Assembly (NCBI GenBank): GCA_028752905.1
Contig: JAQNBH010000002.1
Coordinates: 36,858,075-36,922,074 of the forward strand
Direction of reading: 5' to 3'
From: Cladorhizidae sp. MBARI D1340-BT2
Taxonomy: Eukaryota > Porifera > Demospongiae > Poecilosclerida > Cladorhizidae
DNA: 64,000 nt
Shown here: positions 41,731 to 51,817 of the stretch, one piece after another
Layout of the letters: each line of letters starts with the position of its first letter
Numbering within the stretch: position 1 is the stretch's first letter
Program-made: the position numbers and the translations under genes
Notes under the pieces: model-generated
What the model saw: the letters and a program-made list of their open reading frames with translations, nothing else
Database searches by the model: none
Told to the model about the DNA's origin: nothing

Positions 41731-43520
41731 GATGCTCATGATGGAGTATGCAGCCATTGATTCATGTCAGACACACACACACACACACACACATAGCTAT
41801 CCAACTACTCACTCTTTTTAGTAACACTGCCCTCTGTAAATTTCTTCATTTCTGCAATTCTGGTGTTTTTCTCTAACAGTGTGTGTGGCTAGAAGCCTCC
41901 TCCAGTACAAGTGTGTGGCTCCTCCAGTACAAGTGTGTGGCTAGAAGCCTCCTCCTGTACAAGTGTGTGGCTAGAAGCCTCCTCCAGTACAAGTGTGTGG
42001 CTAGCCTCCTCCAGTACAAGTGTGTGGCTAGAAGCCTCCTCCAGTACAAGTGTGTGGCTAGAAGCCTCCTCCAGTACAAGTGTGTGGCTAGAAACCTCCT
42101 CCAGTACAAGTGTGTGTGTGGCTAGAAGCCTCCTCCAGTACAAGTGTGTGGCTAGAAGCCTCCTCCAGTACAAGTGTGTGGCTAGAAGCCTCCTCCAGTA
42201 CAAGTGTGTGGCTAGAAGCCTCCTCCAGTACAAGTGTGTGGCTAGAAGCCTCCTCCAGTACAAGTGTGTGGCTAGAAGCCTCCTCCAGTACAAGTGTGTG
42301 GCTAGAAGCCTCCTCCAGTACAAGTGTGTGGCTAGCCTCCTCCAGTACAAGTGTGTGGCTAGAAGCCTCCTCCAGTACAAGTGTGTGGCTAGCCTCCTCC
42401 AGTACAAGTGTGTGGCTAGAAGCCTCCTCCAGTACAAGTGTGTGGCTAGAAGCCTCCTCCAGTACAAGTGTGTGGCTAGCCTCCTCCAGTACAAGTGTGT
42501 GGCTAGCCTCCTCCAGTACAAGTGTGTTACTTGAAGCCTCCTCCAGTACAAGTGTGTGGCTAGAAGCTACCTCCAGCAAAGGGCTTGAGTGTGTGTGGCC
42601 TGCGGGTAAACTAGCTTCTCAGCTACTCACGCTAGACCAACTACACAGCTAGAGAACTGTTGCTATGTTTATCTGGACATCTGAAGTTCGTGCAGTCGCA
42701 ACTTCGTGGGTTCTGCCTTGCCCTCAGCTCTCTCCTCTTCCTTCTCTTCAGCAAATGTTTCCTGCGCATGTGTAGGAGCTGATAGCAAGAAGCGGCTGCA
42801 AAACAAACTCCACCTCCAGTACAGCTCCAGCATATGATTTTGACTGACTTTGGTAGGGGCTGGTTATTTTTGATTCATTAGGTTTATTTGCGATGAACGA
42901 GCATCGACTTGAAGAGTTTCCCCCCATGGACCCAACGAGTATTAATGTGCATCAGATTAGGTACAGTGTGGACAGGCCTTGGGTGTAGTAGAGAGCCACC
43001 TCAATAGCCTCAGTCTTCTTGAAGATGGAACACTAGGATATAATGATCTTGTTTTCTACAAATATTTGAAACGCCACTTGGTATTAGTTTACGAGTGTAT
43101 GAGGTGCAAGCTATGAAAGGGTTAATTGATAAATGTGATGGTGTGTTTTTAGGTGAGAAGCAACAATGTCCGGTAACCCTTTACCTGTTGCTAGCACTTA
43201 TATTAACATCTACACACCTGACTAATTGTGATCCTACTGTGGTGGTGGTGATGTCTGTGATACTACTATTGTATGGGCTAGTAATGTGTATGTACTAGTA
43301 GTACTACTACTATGTGTCTGTGTGTGTGTGTGTGTTGTGTTGTGTTGTGCGTGCGTGTGTGTGTGCGTGCGTGTGTGTGTGTGTGTGTTGCTATGCTAAT
43401 GCAGGGAAGCTTAAGGAGCTTGGAAACGCTGTGTTGAACCCGTTCGGACTCTCGACGGATAACTTTCAGTTCCAGCAGGACCCCAAGACTGGAGGCTACT
43501 CTGTCAACTTCAAGAAATAG
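7055..43520 (+). CDS. TTC1: TTC1-like tetratricopeptide repeat protein, C-terminal part, four exons joined
   Basis: Join 7055-7144, 7454-7512, 37082-37136 and 43405-43520. The joined product ends in one TPR unit ([19 protein letters not shown], then [16 protein letters not shown]). A charged helix follows ([17 protein letters not shown]), and then the family's C-terminal block, [17 protein letters not shown], ending YSVNFKK-stop. The order and spacing match TTC1, a small cytosolic TPR co-chaperone-type protein known to bind Hsp70/Hsp90 and Ras/G-alpha proteins. The N-terminal exons lie upstream of the window. All junctions are GT/AG and all phases agree (2+29 codons+1; 2+19; 18+1; 2+38 including stop). 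Introns are at least 7.05 kb, 309 bp, 29,569 bp and 6,268 bp. The two longest are almost entirely tandem repeat. It converges with the PMM gene. Confidence 0.9.
7161..7398. repeat. 33-bp minisatellite, about 7 copies, in a short TTC1 intron
   Basis: Unit GGGTTGGCTGGGTTCAGGCA plus GGGTCAAGGTACA, with degenerate copies toward the 3' end (TTAAGACAGG, AGACGGTCGAGG). It fills most of the 309-bp intron. A (TTTG)n run at about 7422-7449 lies directly before the acceptor TTGTTGTAG and may serve as its pyrimidine-rich tract. Confidence 0.9.
7454..7512 (+). CDS. TTC1: TTC1 exon with second helix of the last TPR
   Basis: The acceptor is TAG at 7451-7453. The donor GTCAGT at 7513 gives exactly the family's residue spacing between RQAL and YLPDKI. 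An alternative donor three bases earlier (GTGGTC at 7510) would remove one Val and keep the frame. The peptide reads [20 protein letters not shown], counting the split first Asp codon. The next exon is 29.6 kb downstream. Confidence 0.87.
7605..8712. repeat. 17-bp minisatellite (TTGTTGCTTGTGTGTAG), about 65 copies
   Basis: Dense tandem units with variants TCTGAG, GTGGAG and GTATAG in the last third. The same mix of variants recurs in blocks: around 7690-8040 and again at 8330-8460 there is a TATAG, GTGTAG, then GCTAGTG(G/T)GTGG sequence. This suggests block duplication within the array. Reading frames on either strand here are by-products of the repeat. The array lies at the 5' end of the giant TTC1 intron. 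Confidence 0.95.
8713..8958. other. unique intronic spacer between two arrays
   Basis: About 245 bp of non-repetitive sequence between the 17-bp and 37-bp arrays. It contains a short near-duplication, CAGAGGTCATAGTCCAC then CAGAGGTCATTGTCCAC, at about 8827-8863. No coding or RNA signal is seen. Confidence 0.7.
8959..36907. repeat. 37-bp minisatellite, about 755 copies (28 kb), inside one TTC1 intron
   Basis: Unit GCAGCATTAGTTGGATCATG plus TGATGCACTTCCTACTG. Copies are mostly more than 90% identical. The main variants are GCAG(C/G)ATTAG, ATTAG or ATGAG, GATCATG or GAGCATG, and CTTCCTA or CTTCATA. Higher-order copies are visible: CTACCGGC starts near 22661, 29617 and 35831 (offsets 6956 = 188x37 and 6214 = 168x37-2). 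TTACTACTGG lies near 20511, 27467 and 33422 (6956 and 5955 = 161x37-2). CTAGCAGG lies at 10927, 17741 and 24734 (6814 = 184x37+6 and 6993 = 189x37). The odd bases are explained by visible indels: +7 at about 13578, -1 at about 16570, -2 at about 31697, +1 at about 34883 and -1 at about 35523. Every unit holds TCATGTGA or GCATGTGA. Confidence 0.98.
37004..37038. repeat. (CA)n microsatellite upstream of a TTC1 acceptor
   Basis: A CA-rich run ends about 43 bases before the TTC1 exon beginning at 37082. It is followed by a pyrimidine-rich stretch (CCCTTCACTCTCCCACTCTG), then TTTGCAG. Confidence 0.85.
37082..37136 (+). CDS. TTC1: TTC1 penultimate exon (charged helix)
   Basis: Acceptor GGTTTGCAG ends at 37081 and donor GTATGT begins at 37137. 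Eighteen codons, [18 protein letters not shown], plus one base that joins GG of the next exon to give Gly. It matches the family's charged helix between the last TPR and the C-terminal LGN..LxPFGLS block. Confidence 0.88.
37267..38297. repeat. imperfect TTA/CTA triplet array, about 1 kb
   Basis: A long run of ATT/ACT triplets with a few ATC, TAG and poly-T interruptions. A block containing TACTAGTACTACTATTATT followed by an AT-rich T-run occurs twice, from about 37667 and about 37830, so the array includes an internal duplication of about 160 bp. The homopolymer-like reading frames (Ile/Thr, Leu or Tyr runs) are artefacts. Intronic to TTC1. Confidence 0.95.
38298..38814. other. unique intronic sequence, nothing recognised
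   Basis: About 515 bp of mixed composition between two repeat blocks in the 6.3-kb TTC1 intron. There is no open frame of note and no family I recognise. Confidence 0.6.
38815..38994. repeat. 40-bp minisatellite, about 4.5 copies
   Basis: Unit GAGTCTGGGTGGGTGTTAAT plus GTTTATGAGTGGGTGTGACT, with small variants. G-rich on this strand. Intronic. Confidence 0.85.
39231..41468. repeat. 51-bp minisatellite, about 44 copies, open in one frame
   Basis: Unit ATTAATATGAAGCATGCTAC plus ACTAGTAGATGCTGTGTATA plus TATTATATATA. The period is 17 codons and the unit has no stop in one + frame. This leaves an 800-codon frame from an ATG at 39078 to 41480 whose residue repeat is [17 protein letters not shown]. 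Almost all differences between copies are A/G at two sites (AAG or GAG; GCTACA or GCTGCA). Units contain the palindromes AGCATGCT and ACTAGT. It lies inside a TTC1 intron on the same strand and shows no promoter or known domain, so I treat it as repeat. Confidence 0.96.
41469..41880. other. unique intronic spacer with two (CA)n runs
   Basis: Contains (CA)n at about 41689-41729 and 41771-41793 in otherwise unique sequence. No gene seen. Confidence 0.75.
41881..42578. repeat. 30/27-bp minisatellite, about 24 copies
   Basis: Unit CTAGAAGCCTCCTCCAGTAC plus AAGTGTGTGG (30 bp). Several copies lack AAG (CTAGCCTCC), giving 27 bp. Both lengths are multiples of three, so several frames on both strands remain open. 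These are not independent genes. Intronic to TTC1. Confidence 0.95.
42579..43312. other. unique intronic sequence upstream of the last TTC1 exon
   Basis: About 730 bp without tandem structure. A short open stretch at about 42961-43118 ends [14 protein letters not shown]. It has no recognised homology and no convincing start, so it is not called as coding. Confidence 0.55.
43313..43389. repeat. (GT)n-rich tract just before the last TTC1 acceptor
   Basis: GT-rich run interrupted by TTGTG and GCGTGC. It ends 15 bases before the exon starting at 43405. It takes the place where a polypyrimidine tract is expected; only GCTATGCTAATGCAG separates it from the exon. Confidence 0.88.
43405..43520 (+). 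CDS. TTC1: TTC1 last coding exon
   Basis: Acceptor GCTAATGCAG ends at 43404. Encodes (G)[18 protein letters not shown], then [19 protein letters not shown] and a TAG stop at 43518-43520. The LGN..L.PFGLS.DNF block is the family's strongest signature. No AATAAA poly(A) signal is seen in the following 300 bases. Confidence 0.92.
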
Positions 43521-43600
43521 ATACCAAACCTGTTGTCATGTCTTTGTTGTGTCTGCATAATTATTTCCTCACTTCTTGACCAGTTGCATAGCACTCGAGC

Positions 43601-43868
43601 ACAACACACACACACACACACATGCTCACACACACACACACATGCTCACATACACACACACATGCTCACACACACACACATGCTCACACACACACGCTCA
43701 CACACACGCATGCACACACGCATGCACACACACGCATGCACGCACACAACACACATGCTCACACACACACACACACACACATGCTCACACACACATGCTC
43801 ACACACACACGCTCACACACACGCATGCACGCACACACACACACCAGGCATTTCCCCCCCCCCCCCCC
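43601..43868. repeat. CA-rich tract with CATGCTCACA repeats, then poly(C)
   Basis: (CA)n interrupted by CATGCTCA, CGCATGCA and GCTCACAC motifs to about 43844, then a C15 run at 43854-43868. It lies between the convergent TTC1 and PMM 3' ends. Frames rich in His and Thr here are spurious. Confidence 0.9.
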
Positions 43869-44082
43869 GAGTCTTGTGCTGTGGAAGGTGCTTCATGAAC
43901 ATCGACCCATCACTACCAGGGAGAGAGGGAGTCATCATGCCGGAGACCTCCAGACACTATTATTATAGTGTGTGTGCGCATTTCTACTATATTTAAATAC
44001 AAGCCCTTAAAAAACAGCTCATGACTATCATATAATATTGTAATAATATTTCTGGTTATGAATACGTACAAACAGTTTCTGT

Positions 44083-44699
44083 TCACTTCAAAAAGAGTCT
44101 TTCTAGCTCCTCCTTTGTGTCCTCGGGGCAGTTAACCTTATGGCCGATGGTCCGAGGGTCTTTGAAGATCTCATAGTCGTTCCCTCCGGGCTCTGTCTTG
44201 TCCCCGAAGAAGTGGATCTCCTCATACTTATCGATCAAGCCCAGGCAGAACGTCTTATCCCAGCCTATGGGGAACACATCAAAACTAATCTGTCCGCCAA
44301 TGGAGAAATGGAGGCCTAAGTCGGAGAATTCTTTCTCACAGGCCTTGACAAACGTCTCCCTGATCTTGAACTTCTCGTCATATTTGAAGAACTCCATGCG
44401 CTCCTCCTGTGTGCAGTTTCGCCCGATTGGGCAAACGTTGATGAGGCCATTTCGAAACTCGATGAAAGTGCCTCTTTTCTTGGGGATCTCCAAGTCAGCC
44501 ACGTAGCGGAGGCAGAAGTTCACAAACTTTGTGATCTTCTCTTCACCGAGGTGCTTCTTGATGCTCATCCTGCTAAATTCTTTGCCATTCTTGAAGGCAA
44601 CGAGACCATTCTCCGAGAAGACGTAATCGTACATCTGAGTGACGTCATTCCCACCCATCTGCTCCTGCATCTTGGGCAAATCAGACCCTCCCACTATAC
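44083..44699 (-). CDS. PMM2: phosphomannomutase, last exon (cap domain and C-terminal HAD core)
   Basis: PMM converts mannose-6-phosphate to mannose-1-phosphate in the cytosol for GDP-mannose, N-glycan and GPI synthesis. This exon reads from [14 protein letters not shown] to ERLFLK-stop. Visible family features are [11 protein letters not shown], the substrate-binding [26 protein letters not shown] (Arg residues in the positions of human Arg123, Arg134 and Arg141), [18 protein letters not shown], and HAD motif [10 protein letters not shown]. The acceptor is CAG just upstream (CTTCAG, + strand 44700-44702), and the phase fits the donor of the upstream exon (one base + two). PMM1 and PMM2 cannot be separated without a tree; invertebrates usually carry one gene. 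In-frame sequence upstream of the acceptor is intron. Confidence 0.95.
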
Positions 44700-45185
44700 C
44701 TGAAGCCAAACAAAATGGGCATACAAGTCTGAAAATACTGTGGCAATCTACTATAGTCAAAGTGTGCCAAAGTAAGTAGGGCAAAAGTACATTACTGCAT
44801 GTGTAATGCAAGAGCTGTATAGCTGTTGAGATTCATTTATAGCAACCGTCGAGCAAGGGCTGGGCTAGGCGCAACTAACAATTGTGACCAAATCCCTTAC
44901 CAGTTAGGGTCTAGTACTCGAGAATATTATTATTTCACACTATTATTATTTCACACTATTATTTCAGTCCCCTGAAGCGAGGTGCTAGTCAGCAACCTAC
45001 CCCCGAGCTACAATATCAGTCACTCGCTCCTAGTTCTCCGTTGTAGGGTTAGCTGGATAGCCAACATTTAGCTAGCTGTCTTTGCACCAACCCGCTATCT
45101 ACGCTACGTAACTAGCACACCATGTAGCTAGTTCCTCTAGTACATGTATGCACAAATAAGCAAGTCCTACGAAGCTAGAGCTTAC
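44700..45185 (-). other. PMM intron, 486 bp
   Basis: Donor GTAAGC and acceptor TTCAG on the minus strand. It contains a small direct repeat TATTATTATTTCACAC at about 44923-44957 and frequent CTAGCTA motifs. No other feature is seen. Confidence 0.85.
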
Positions 45186-45300
45186 CAATAACCACCTTCT
45201 TCTTGAGTTTTAGTAAGCACTCCTTCATGTCTGGCTTAATGACCAGCCTGGAAGGAGTGAGAGTCCCATCTACGTCGAACAACACCAACACTTTACGTTC
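45186..45300 (-). CDS. PMM2: phosphomannomutase, N-terminal exon (HAD nucleophile motif), 5' end in gap
   Basis: Minus-strand reading starts [20 protein letters not shown] and continues to [15 protein letters not shown] is HAD motif I; its first Asp is the nucleophile that forms the phospho-aspartate, and its second Asp is the general acid/base. The start codon is not visible because assembly gap bases begin at 45301. From family length the start should lie only a few codons upstream. The donor GTAAGC joins in phase to the exon ending at 44699. Confidence 0.93.
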
Positions 45301-45400
45301 NNNNNNNNNNNNNNNNNNNNNNNNNNNNNNNNNNNNNNNNNNNNNNNNNNNNNNNNNNNNNNNNNNNNNNNNNNNNNNNNNNNNNNNNNNNNNNNNNNNN
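45301..45400. other. assembly gap (100 N)
   Basis: Exactly 100 unknown bases, probably a fixed-size placeholder. It separates the PMM 5' coding end from the 44-bp array, so the PMM start codon, 5' UTR and promoter are missing or misplaced, and the true array length is unknown. Confidence 0.99.
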
Positions 45401-48400
45401 TGTTCTCCTAGTCATGTCCTAGATGACAGCACATTCCTCTGCAATGTTCTCCTAGTCATGTCCTAGATGACAGCACATTCCTCTGCAATGTTCTCCTAGT
45501 CATGACCTAGATGACAGCACATTCCTCTGCAATGTTCTCCTAGTCATGTCCTAGATGACAGCCACATTCCTCTGCAATGTTCTCCTAGTCATGACCTAGA
45601 TGACAGCACATTCCTCTGCAATGTTCTCCTAGTCATGTCCTAGATGACAGCACATTCCTCTGCAATGTTCTCCTAGTCATGTCCTAGATGACAGCACATT
45701 CCTCTGCAATGTTCTCCTAGTCATGTCCTAGATGACAGCACATTCCTCTGCAATGTTCTCCTAGTCATGTCCTAGATGACAGCACATTCCTCTGCAATGT
45801 TCTCCTAGTCATGTCCTAGATGACAGCACATTCCTCTGCAATGTTCTCCTAGTCATGTCCTAGATGACAGCACATTCCTCTGCAATGTTCTCCTAGTCAT
45901 GTCCTAGATGACAGCACATTCCTCTGCAATGTTCTCCTAGTCATGTCCTAGATGACAGCACATTCCTCTGCAATGTTCTCCTAGTCATGTCCTAGATGAC
46001 AGCACATTCCTCTGCAATGTTCTCCTAGTCATGTCCTAGATGACAGCACATTCCTCTGCAATGTTCTCCTAGTCATGTCCTAGATGACAGCACATTCCTC
46101 TGCAATGTTCTCCTAGTCATGTCCTAGATGACAGCACATTCCTCTGCAATGTTCTCCTAGTCATGTCCTAGATGACAGCACATTCCTCTGCAATGTTCTC
46201 CTAGTCATGTCCTAGATGACAGCACATTCCTCTGCAAGTGTTCCCCTAGTCATGTCCTAGATGACAGCACATTCCTCTGCAATGTTCTCCTAGTCATGTC
46301 CTAGATGACAGCACATTCCTCTGCAATGTTCTCCTAGTCATGTCCTAGATGACAGCACATTCCTCTGCAGTGTTCTCCTAGTCATGTCCTAGATGACAGC
46401 ACATTCCTCTGCAATGTTCTCCCTAGTCATGTCCTAGATGACAGCACATTCCTCTGCAAGTGTTCTCCTAGTCATGTCCTAGATGACAGCACATTCCTCT
46501 GCAAGTGTTCTCCTAGTCATGTCCTAGATGACAGCACATTCCTCTGCAATGTTCCCCTAGTCATGACCTAGATGACAGCACATTCCTCTGCAATGTTCTC
46601 CTAGTCATGTCCTAGATGACAGCACATTCCTCTGCAATGTTCTCCTAGTCATGTCCTAGATGACAGCACATTCCTCTGCAATGTTCTCCTAGTCATGTCC
46701 TAGATGACAGCACATTCCTCTGCAATGTTCTCCTAGTCATGTCCTAGATGACAGCACATTCCTCTGCAATGTTCTCCTAGTCATGTCCTAGATGACAGCA
46801 CATTCCTCTGCAATGTTCTCCTAGTCATGTCCTAGATGACAGCACATTCCTCTGCAATGTTCTCCTAGTCATGACCTAGATGACAGCACATTCCTCTGCA
46901 ATGTTCTCCTAGTCATGTCCTAGATGACAGCACATTCCTCTGCAATGTTCTCCTAGTCATGTCCTAGATGACAGCACATTCCTCTGCAATGTTCTCCTAG
47001 TCATGACCTAGATGACAGCACATTCCTCTGCAATGTTCTCCTAGTCATGACCTAGATGACAGCACATTCCTCTGCAATGTTCTCCTAGTCATGACCTAGA
47101 TGACAGCACATTCCTCTGCAATGTTCTCCTAGTCATGTCCTAGATGACAGCACATTCCTCTGCAATGTTCTCCTAGTCATGTCCTAGATGACAGCACATT
47201 CCTCTGCAATGTTCTCCTAGTCATGACCTAGATGACAGCACATTCCTCTGCAATGTTCTCCTAGTCATGTCCTAGATGACAGCACATTCCTCTGCAATGT
47301 TCTCCTAGTCATGTCCTAGATGACAGCACATTCCTCTGCAATGTTCTCCTAGTCATGTCCTAGATGACAGCACATTCCTCTGCAATGTTCTCCTAGTCAT
47401 GTCCTAGATGACAGCACATTCCTCTGCAGTGTTCTCCTAGTCATGTCCTAGATGACAGCACATTCCTCTGCAATGTTCTCCTAGTCATGTCCTAGATGAC
47501 AGCACATTCCTCTGCAATGTTCTCCTAGTCATGACCTAGATGACAGCACATTCCTCTGCAATGTTCTCCTAGTCATGTCCTAGATGACAGCACATTCCTC
47601 TGCAATGTTCTCCTAGTCATGTCCTAGATGACAGCACATTCCTCTGCAGTGTTCTCCTAGTCATGTCCTAGATGACAGCACATTCCTCTGCAATGTTCTC
47701 CTAGTCATGTCCTAGATGACAGCACATTCCTCTGCAAGTGTTCCCCTAGTCATGTCCTAGATGACAGCACATTCCTCTGCAATGTTCTCCTAGTCATGTC
47801 CTAGATGACAGCACATTCCTCTGCAATGTTCTCCTAGTCATGTCCTAGATGACAGCACATTCCTCTGCAGTGTTCCCCTAGTCATGACCTAGATGACAGC
47901 ACATTCCTCTGCAATGTTCTCCTAGTCATGTCCTAGATGACAGCACATTCCTCTGCAGTGTTCTCCTAGTCATGTCCTAGATGACAGCACATTCCTCTGC
48001 AGTGTTCTCCTAGTCATGTCCTAGATGACAGCACATTCCTCTGCAATGTTCCCCTAGTCATGACCTAGATGACAGCACATTCCTCTGCAATGTTCTCCTA
48101 GTCATGTCCTAGATGACAGCACATTCCTCTGCAATGTTCTCCTAGTCATGACCTAGATGACAGCACATTCCTCTGCAATGTTCTCCTAGTCATGTCCTAG
48201 ATGACAGCACATTCCTCTGCAATGTTCTCCTAGTCATGTCCTAGATGACAGCACATTCCTCTGCAATGTTCTCCTAGTCGTGTCCTAGATGACAGCACAT
48301 TCCTCTGCAATGTTCTCCTAGTCATGTCCTAGATGACAGCACATTCCTCTGCAATGTTCTCCTAGTCATGACCTAGATGACAGCACATTCCTCTGCAATG

Positions 48401-51400
48401 TTCTCCTAGTCATGTCCTAGATGACAGCACATTCCTCTGCAATGTTCTCCTAGTCATGTCCTAGATGACAGCACATTCCTCTGCAATGTTCCCCTAGTCA
48501 TGACCTAGATGACAGCACATTCCTCTGCAATGTTCTCCTAGTCATGACCTAGATGACAGCACATTCCTCTGCAATGTTCTCCTAGTCATGACCTAGATGA
48601 CAGCACATTCCTCTGCAATGTTCTCCTAGTCATGTCCTAGATGACAGCACATTCCTCTGCAATGTTCTCCTAGTCATGTCCTAGATGACAGCACATTCCT
48701 CTGCAATGTTCTCCTAGTCATGACCTAGATGACAGCACATTCCTCTGCAATGTTCTCCTAGTCATGTCCTAGATGACAGCACATTCCTCTGCAATGTTCT
48801 CCTAGTCATGTCCTAGATGACAGCACATTCCTCTGCAATGTTCTCCTAGTCATGTCCTAGATGACAGCACATTCCTCTGCAATGTTCTCCTAGTCATGTC
48901 CTAGATGACAGCACATTCCTCTGCAGTGTTCTCCTAGTCATGTCCTAGATGACAGCACATTCCTCTGCAATGTTCTCCTAGTCATGACCTAGATGACAGC
49001 ACATTCCTCTGCAATGTTCTCCTAGTCATGACCTAGATGACAGCACATTCCTCTGCAATGTTCTCCTAGTCATGTCCTAGATGACAGCACATTCCTCTGC
49101 AATGTTCTCCTAGTCATGTCCTAGATGACAGCACATTCCTCTGCAGTGTTCCCCTAGTCATGTCCTAGATGACAGCACATTCCTCTGCAATGTTCTCCTA
49201 GTCATGACCTAGATGACAGCACATTCCTCTGCAATGTTCTCCTAGTCATGACCTAGATGACAGCACATTCCTCTGCAATGTTCTCCTAGTCATGTCCTAG
49301 ATGACAGCACATTCCTCTGCAGTGTTCCCCTAGTCATGTCCTAGATGACAGCACATTCCTCTGCAATGTTCTCCTAGTCATGACCTAGATGACAGCACAT
49401 TCCTCTGCAATGTTCTCCTAGTCATGACCTAGATGACAGCACATTCCTCTGCAATGTTCTCCTAGTCATGTCCTAGATGACAGCACATTCCTCTGCAATG
49501 TTCCCCTAGTCATGACCTAGATGACAGCACATTCCTCTGCAATGTTCTCCTAGTCATGACCTAGATGACAGCACATTCCTCTGCAATGTTCTCCTAGTCA
49601 TGTCCTAGATGACAGCACATTCCTCTGCAGTGTTCTCCTAGTCATGTCCTAGATGACAGCACATTCCTCTGCAATGTTCTCCTAGTCATGTCCTAGATGA
49701 CAGCACATTCCTCTGCAATGTTCTCCTAGTCATGACCTAGATGACAGCACATTCCTCTGCAATGTTCTCCTAGTCATGTCCTAGATGACAGCACATTCCT
49801 CTGCAATGTTCTCCTAGTCATGTCCTAGATGACAGCACATTCCTCTGCAATGTTCTCCTAGTCATGACCTAGATGACAGCACATTCCTCTGCAATGTTCT
49901 CCTAGTCATGACCTAGATGACAGCACATTCCTCTGCAATGTTCTCCTAGTCATGTCCTAGATGACAGCACATTCCTCTGCAATGTTCTCCTAGTCATGTC
50001 CTAGATGACAGCACATTCCTCTGCAATGTTCTCCTAGTCATGACCTAGATGACAGCACATTCCTCTGCAATGTTCTCCTAGTCATGTCCTAGATGACAGC
50101 ACATTCCTCTGCAATGTTCTCCTAGTCATGTCCTAGATGACAGCACATTCCTCTGCAATGTTCTCCTAGTCATGTCCTAGATGACAGCACATTCCTCTGC
50201 AATGTTCTCCTAGTCGTGTCCTAGATGACAGCACATTCCTCTGCAATGTTCTCCTAGTCATGACCTAGATGACAGCACATTCCTCTGCAATGTTCTCCTA
50301 GTCATGACCTAGATGACAGCACATTCCTCTGCAATGTTCTCCTAGTCATGTCCTAGATGACAGCACATTCCTCTGCAATGTTCTCCTAGTCATGTCCTAG
50401 ATGACAGCACATTCCTCTGCAATGTTCTCCTAGTCATGACCTAGATGACAGCACATTCCTCTGCAATGTTCTCCTAGTCATGACCTAGATGACAGCACAT
50501 TCCTCTGCAATGTTCTCCTAGTCATGACCTAGATGACAGCACATTCCTCTGCAATGTTCTCCTAGTCATGTCCTAGATGACAGCACATTCCTCTGCAATG
50601 TTCTCCTAGTCATGACCTAGATGACAGCACATTCCTCTGCAATGTTCTCCTAGTCATGACCTAGATGACAGCACATTCCTCTGCAATGTTCTCCTAGTCA
50701 TGTCCTAGATGACAGCACATTCCTCTGCAATGTTCTCCTAGTCATGACCTAGATGACAGCACATTCCTCTGCAATGTTCTCCTAGTCGTGACCTAGATGA
50801 CAGCACATTCCTCTGCAGTGTTCCCCTAGTCATGTCCTAGATGACAGCACATTCCTCTGCAATGTTCTCCTAGTCATGTCCTAGATGACAGCACATTCCT
50901 CTGCAATGTTCTCCTAGTCATGACCTAGATGACAGCACATTCCTCTGCAATCTTCTCCTAGTCATGTCCTAGATGACAGCACATTCCTCTGCAATGTTCT
51001 CCTAGTCATGTCCTAGATGACAGCACATTCCTCTGCAGTGTTCTCCTAGTCATGTCCTAGATGACAGCACATTCCTCTGCAATGTTCTCCTAGTCATGTC
51101 CTAGATGACAGCACATTCCTCTGCAATGTTCTCCTAGTCATGTCCTAGATGACAGCACATTCCTCTGCAATGTTCTCCTAGTCATGACCTAGATGACAGC
51201 ACATTCCTCTGCAATGTTCTCCTAGTCATGTCCTAGATGACAGCACATTCCTCTGCAATGTTCTCCTAGTCATGACCTAGATGACAGCACATTCCTCTGC
51301 AATGTTCTCCTAGTCATGTCCTAGATGACAGCACATTCCTCTGCAATGTTCTCCTAGTCATGACCTAGATGACAGCACATTCCTCTGCAATGTTCTCCTA

Positions 51401-51465
51401 GTCATGTCCTAGATGACAGCACATTCCTCTGCAATGTTCTCCTAGTCATGTCCTAGATGACAGCA
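45401..51465. repeat. 44-bp minisatellite, about 138 copies, abutting the PMM 5' end
   Basis: Unit TGTTCTCCTAGTCATGTCCT plus AGATGACAGCACATTCCTCT plus GCAA. Copies are nearly identical. Recurrent variants are CATGTCC or CATGACC, TGCAA or TGCAG, TTCTCC or TTCCCC, and a one-base gain giving GCAAGTG. Each unit contains the inverted pair GTCAT...ATGAC. The array ends abruptly at GACAGCAAAATTGG. High identity together with the adjacent gap suggests recent expansion and possible assembly collapse. Confidence 0.97.
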
Positions 51466-51786
51466 AAATTGGAGTGAAACATTATTGATGATCTGGTGAA
51501 AACTTGGCCTGGGATAGCCACCATCATAAATGGTTGGCCAAGACACCATCAGTCACAAAGTCTAGTAGAGCGTGCAAATACTAAAGTTGAAGAACTTATT
51601 GCATGTTGCTACAGACAAGATGATGGAGATATGTCATGTCACCACGGCTACCGGAAATACAGTTTTTAAGTGTACGGACTTTACGGGACTAATCATCAAT
51701 AATTCTGGCACTTTTTGTCAGTCTATTGTACTGGCATATAATAGATCACCTGAATACTTGTGTACATGCAGCAATGAAGTATACTC

Positions 51787-51817
<31 letters not shown>

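Noticed and set aside
41873..42652. Six overlapping frames of 78 to 220 codons
   Set aside because: All arise from one 30/27-bp repeat whose length is a multiple of three; none contains unique coding sequence.
42961..43118. Short open stretch ending [10 protein letters not shown] as an extra exon
   Set aside because: No recognisable family, and TTC1 phases already join perfectly without it.
43533..43996. His/Thr-rich frames downstream of TTC1
   Set aside because: Readings of a CA-rich microsatellite; TTC1 already ends at 43520.
44198..44506. Plus-strand open frame opposite PMM
   Set aside because: Antisense shadow of the conserved PMM exon.
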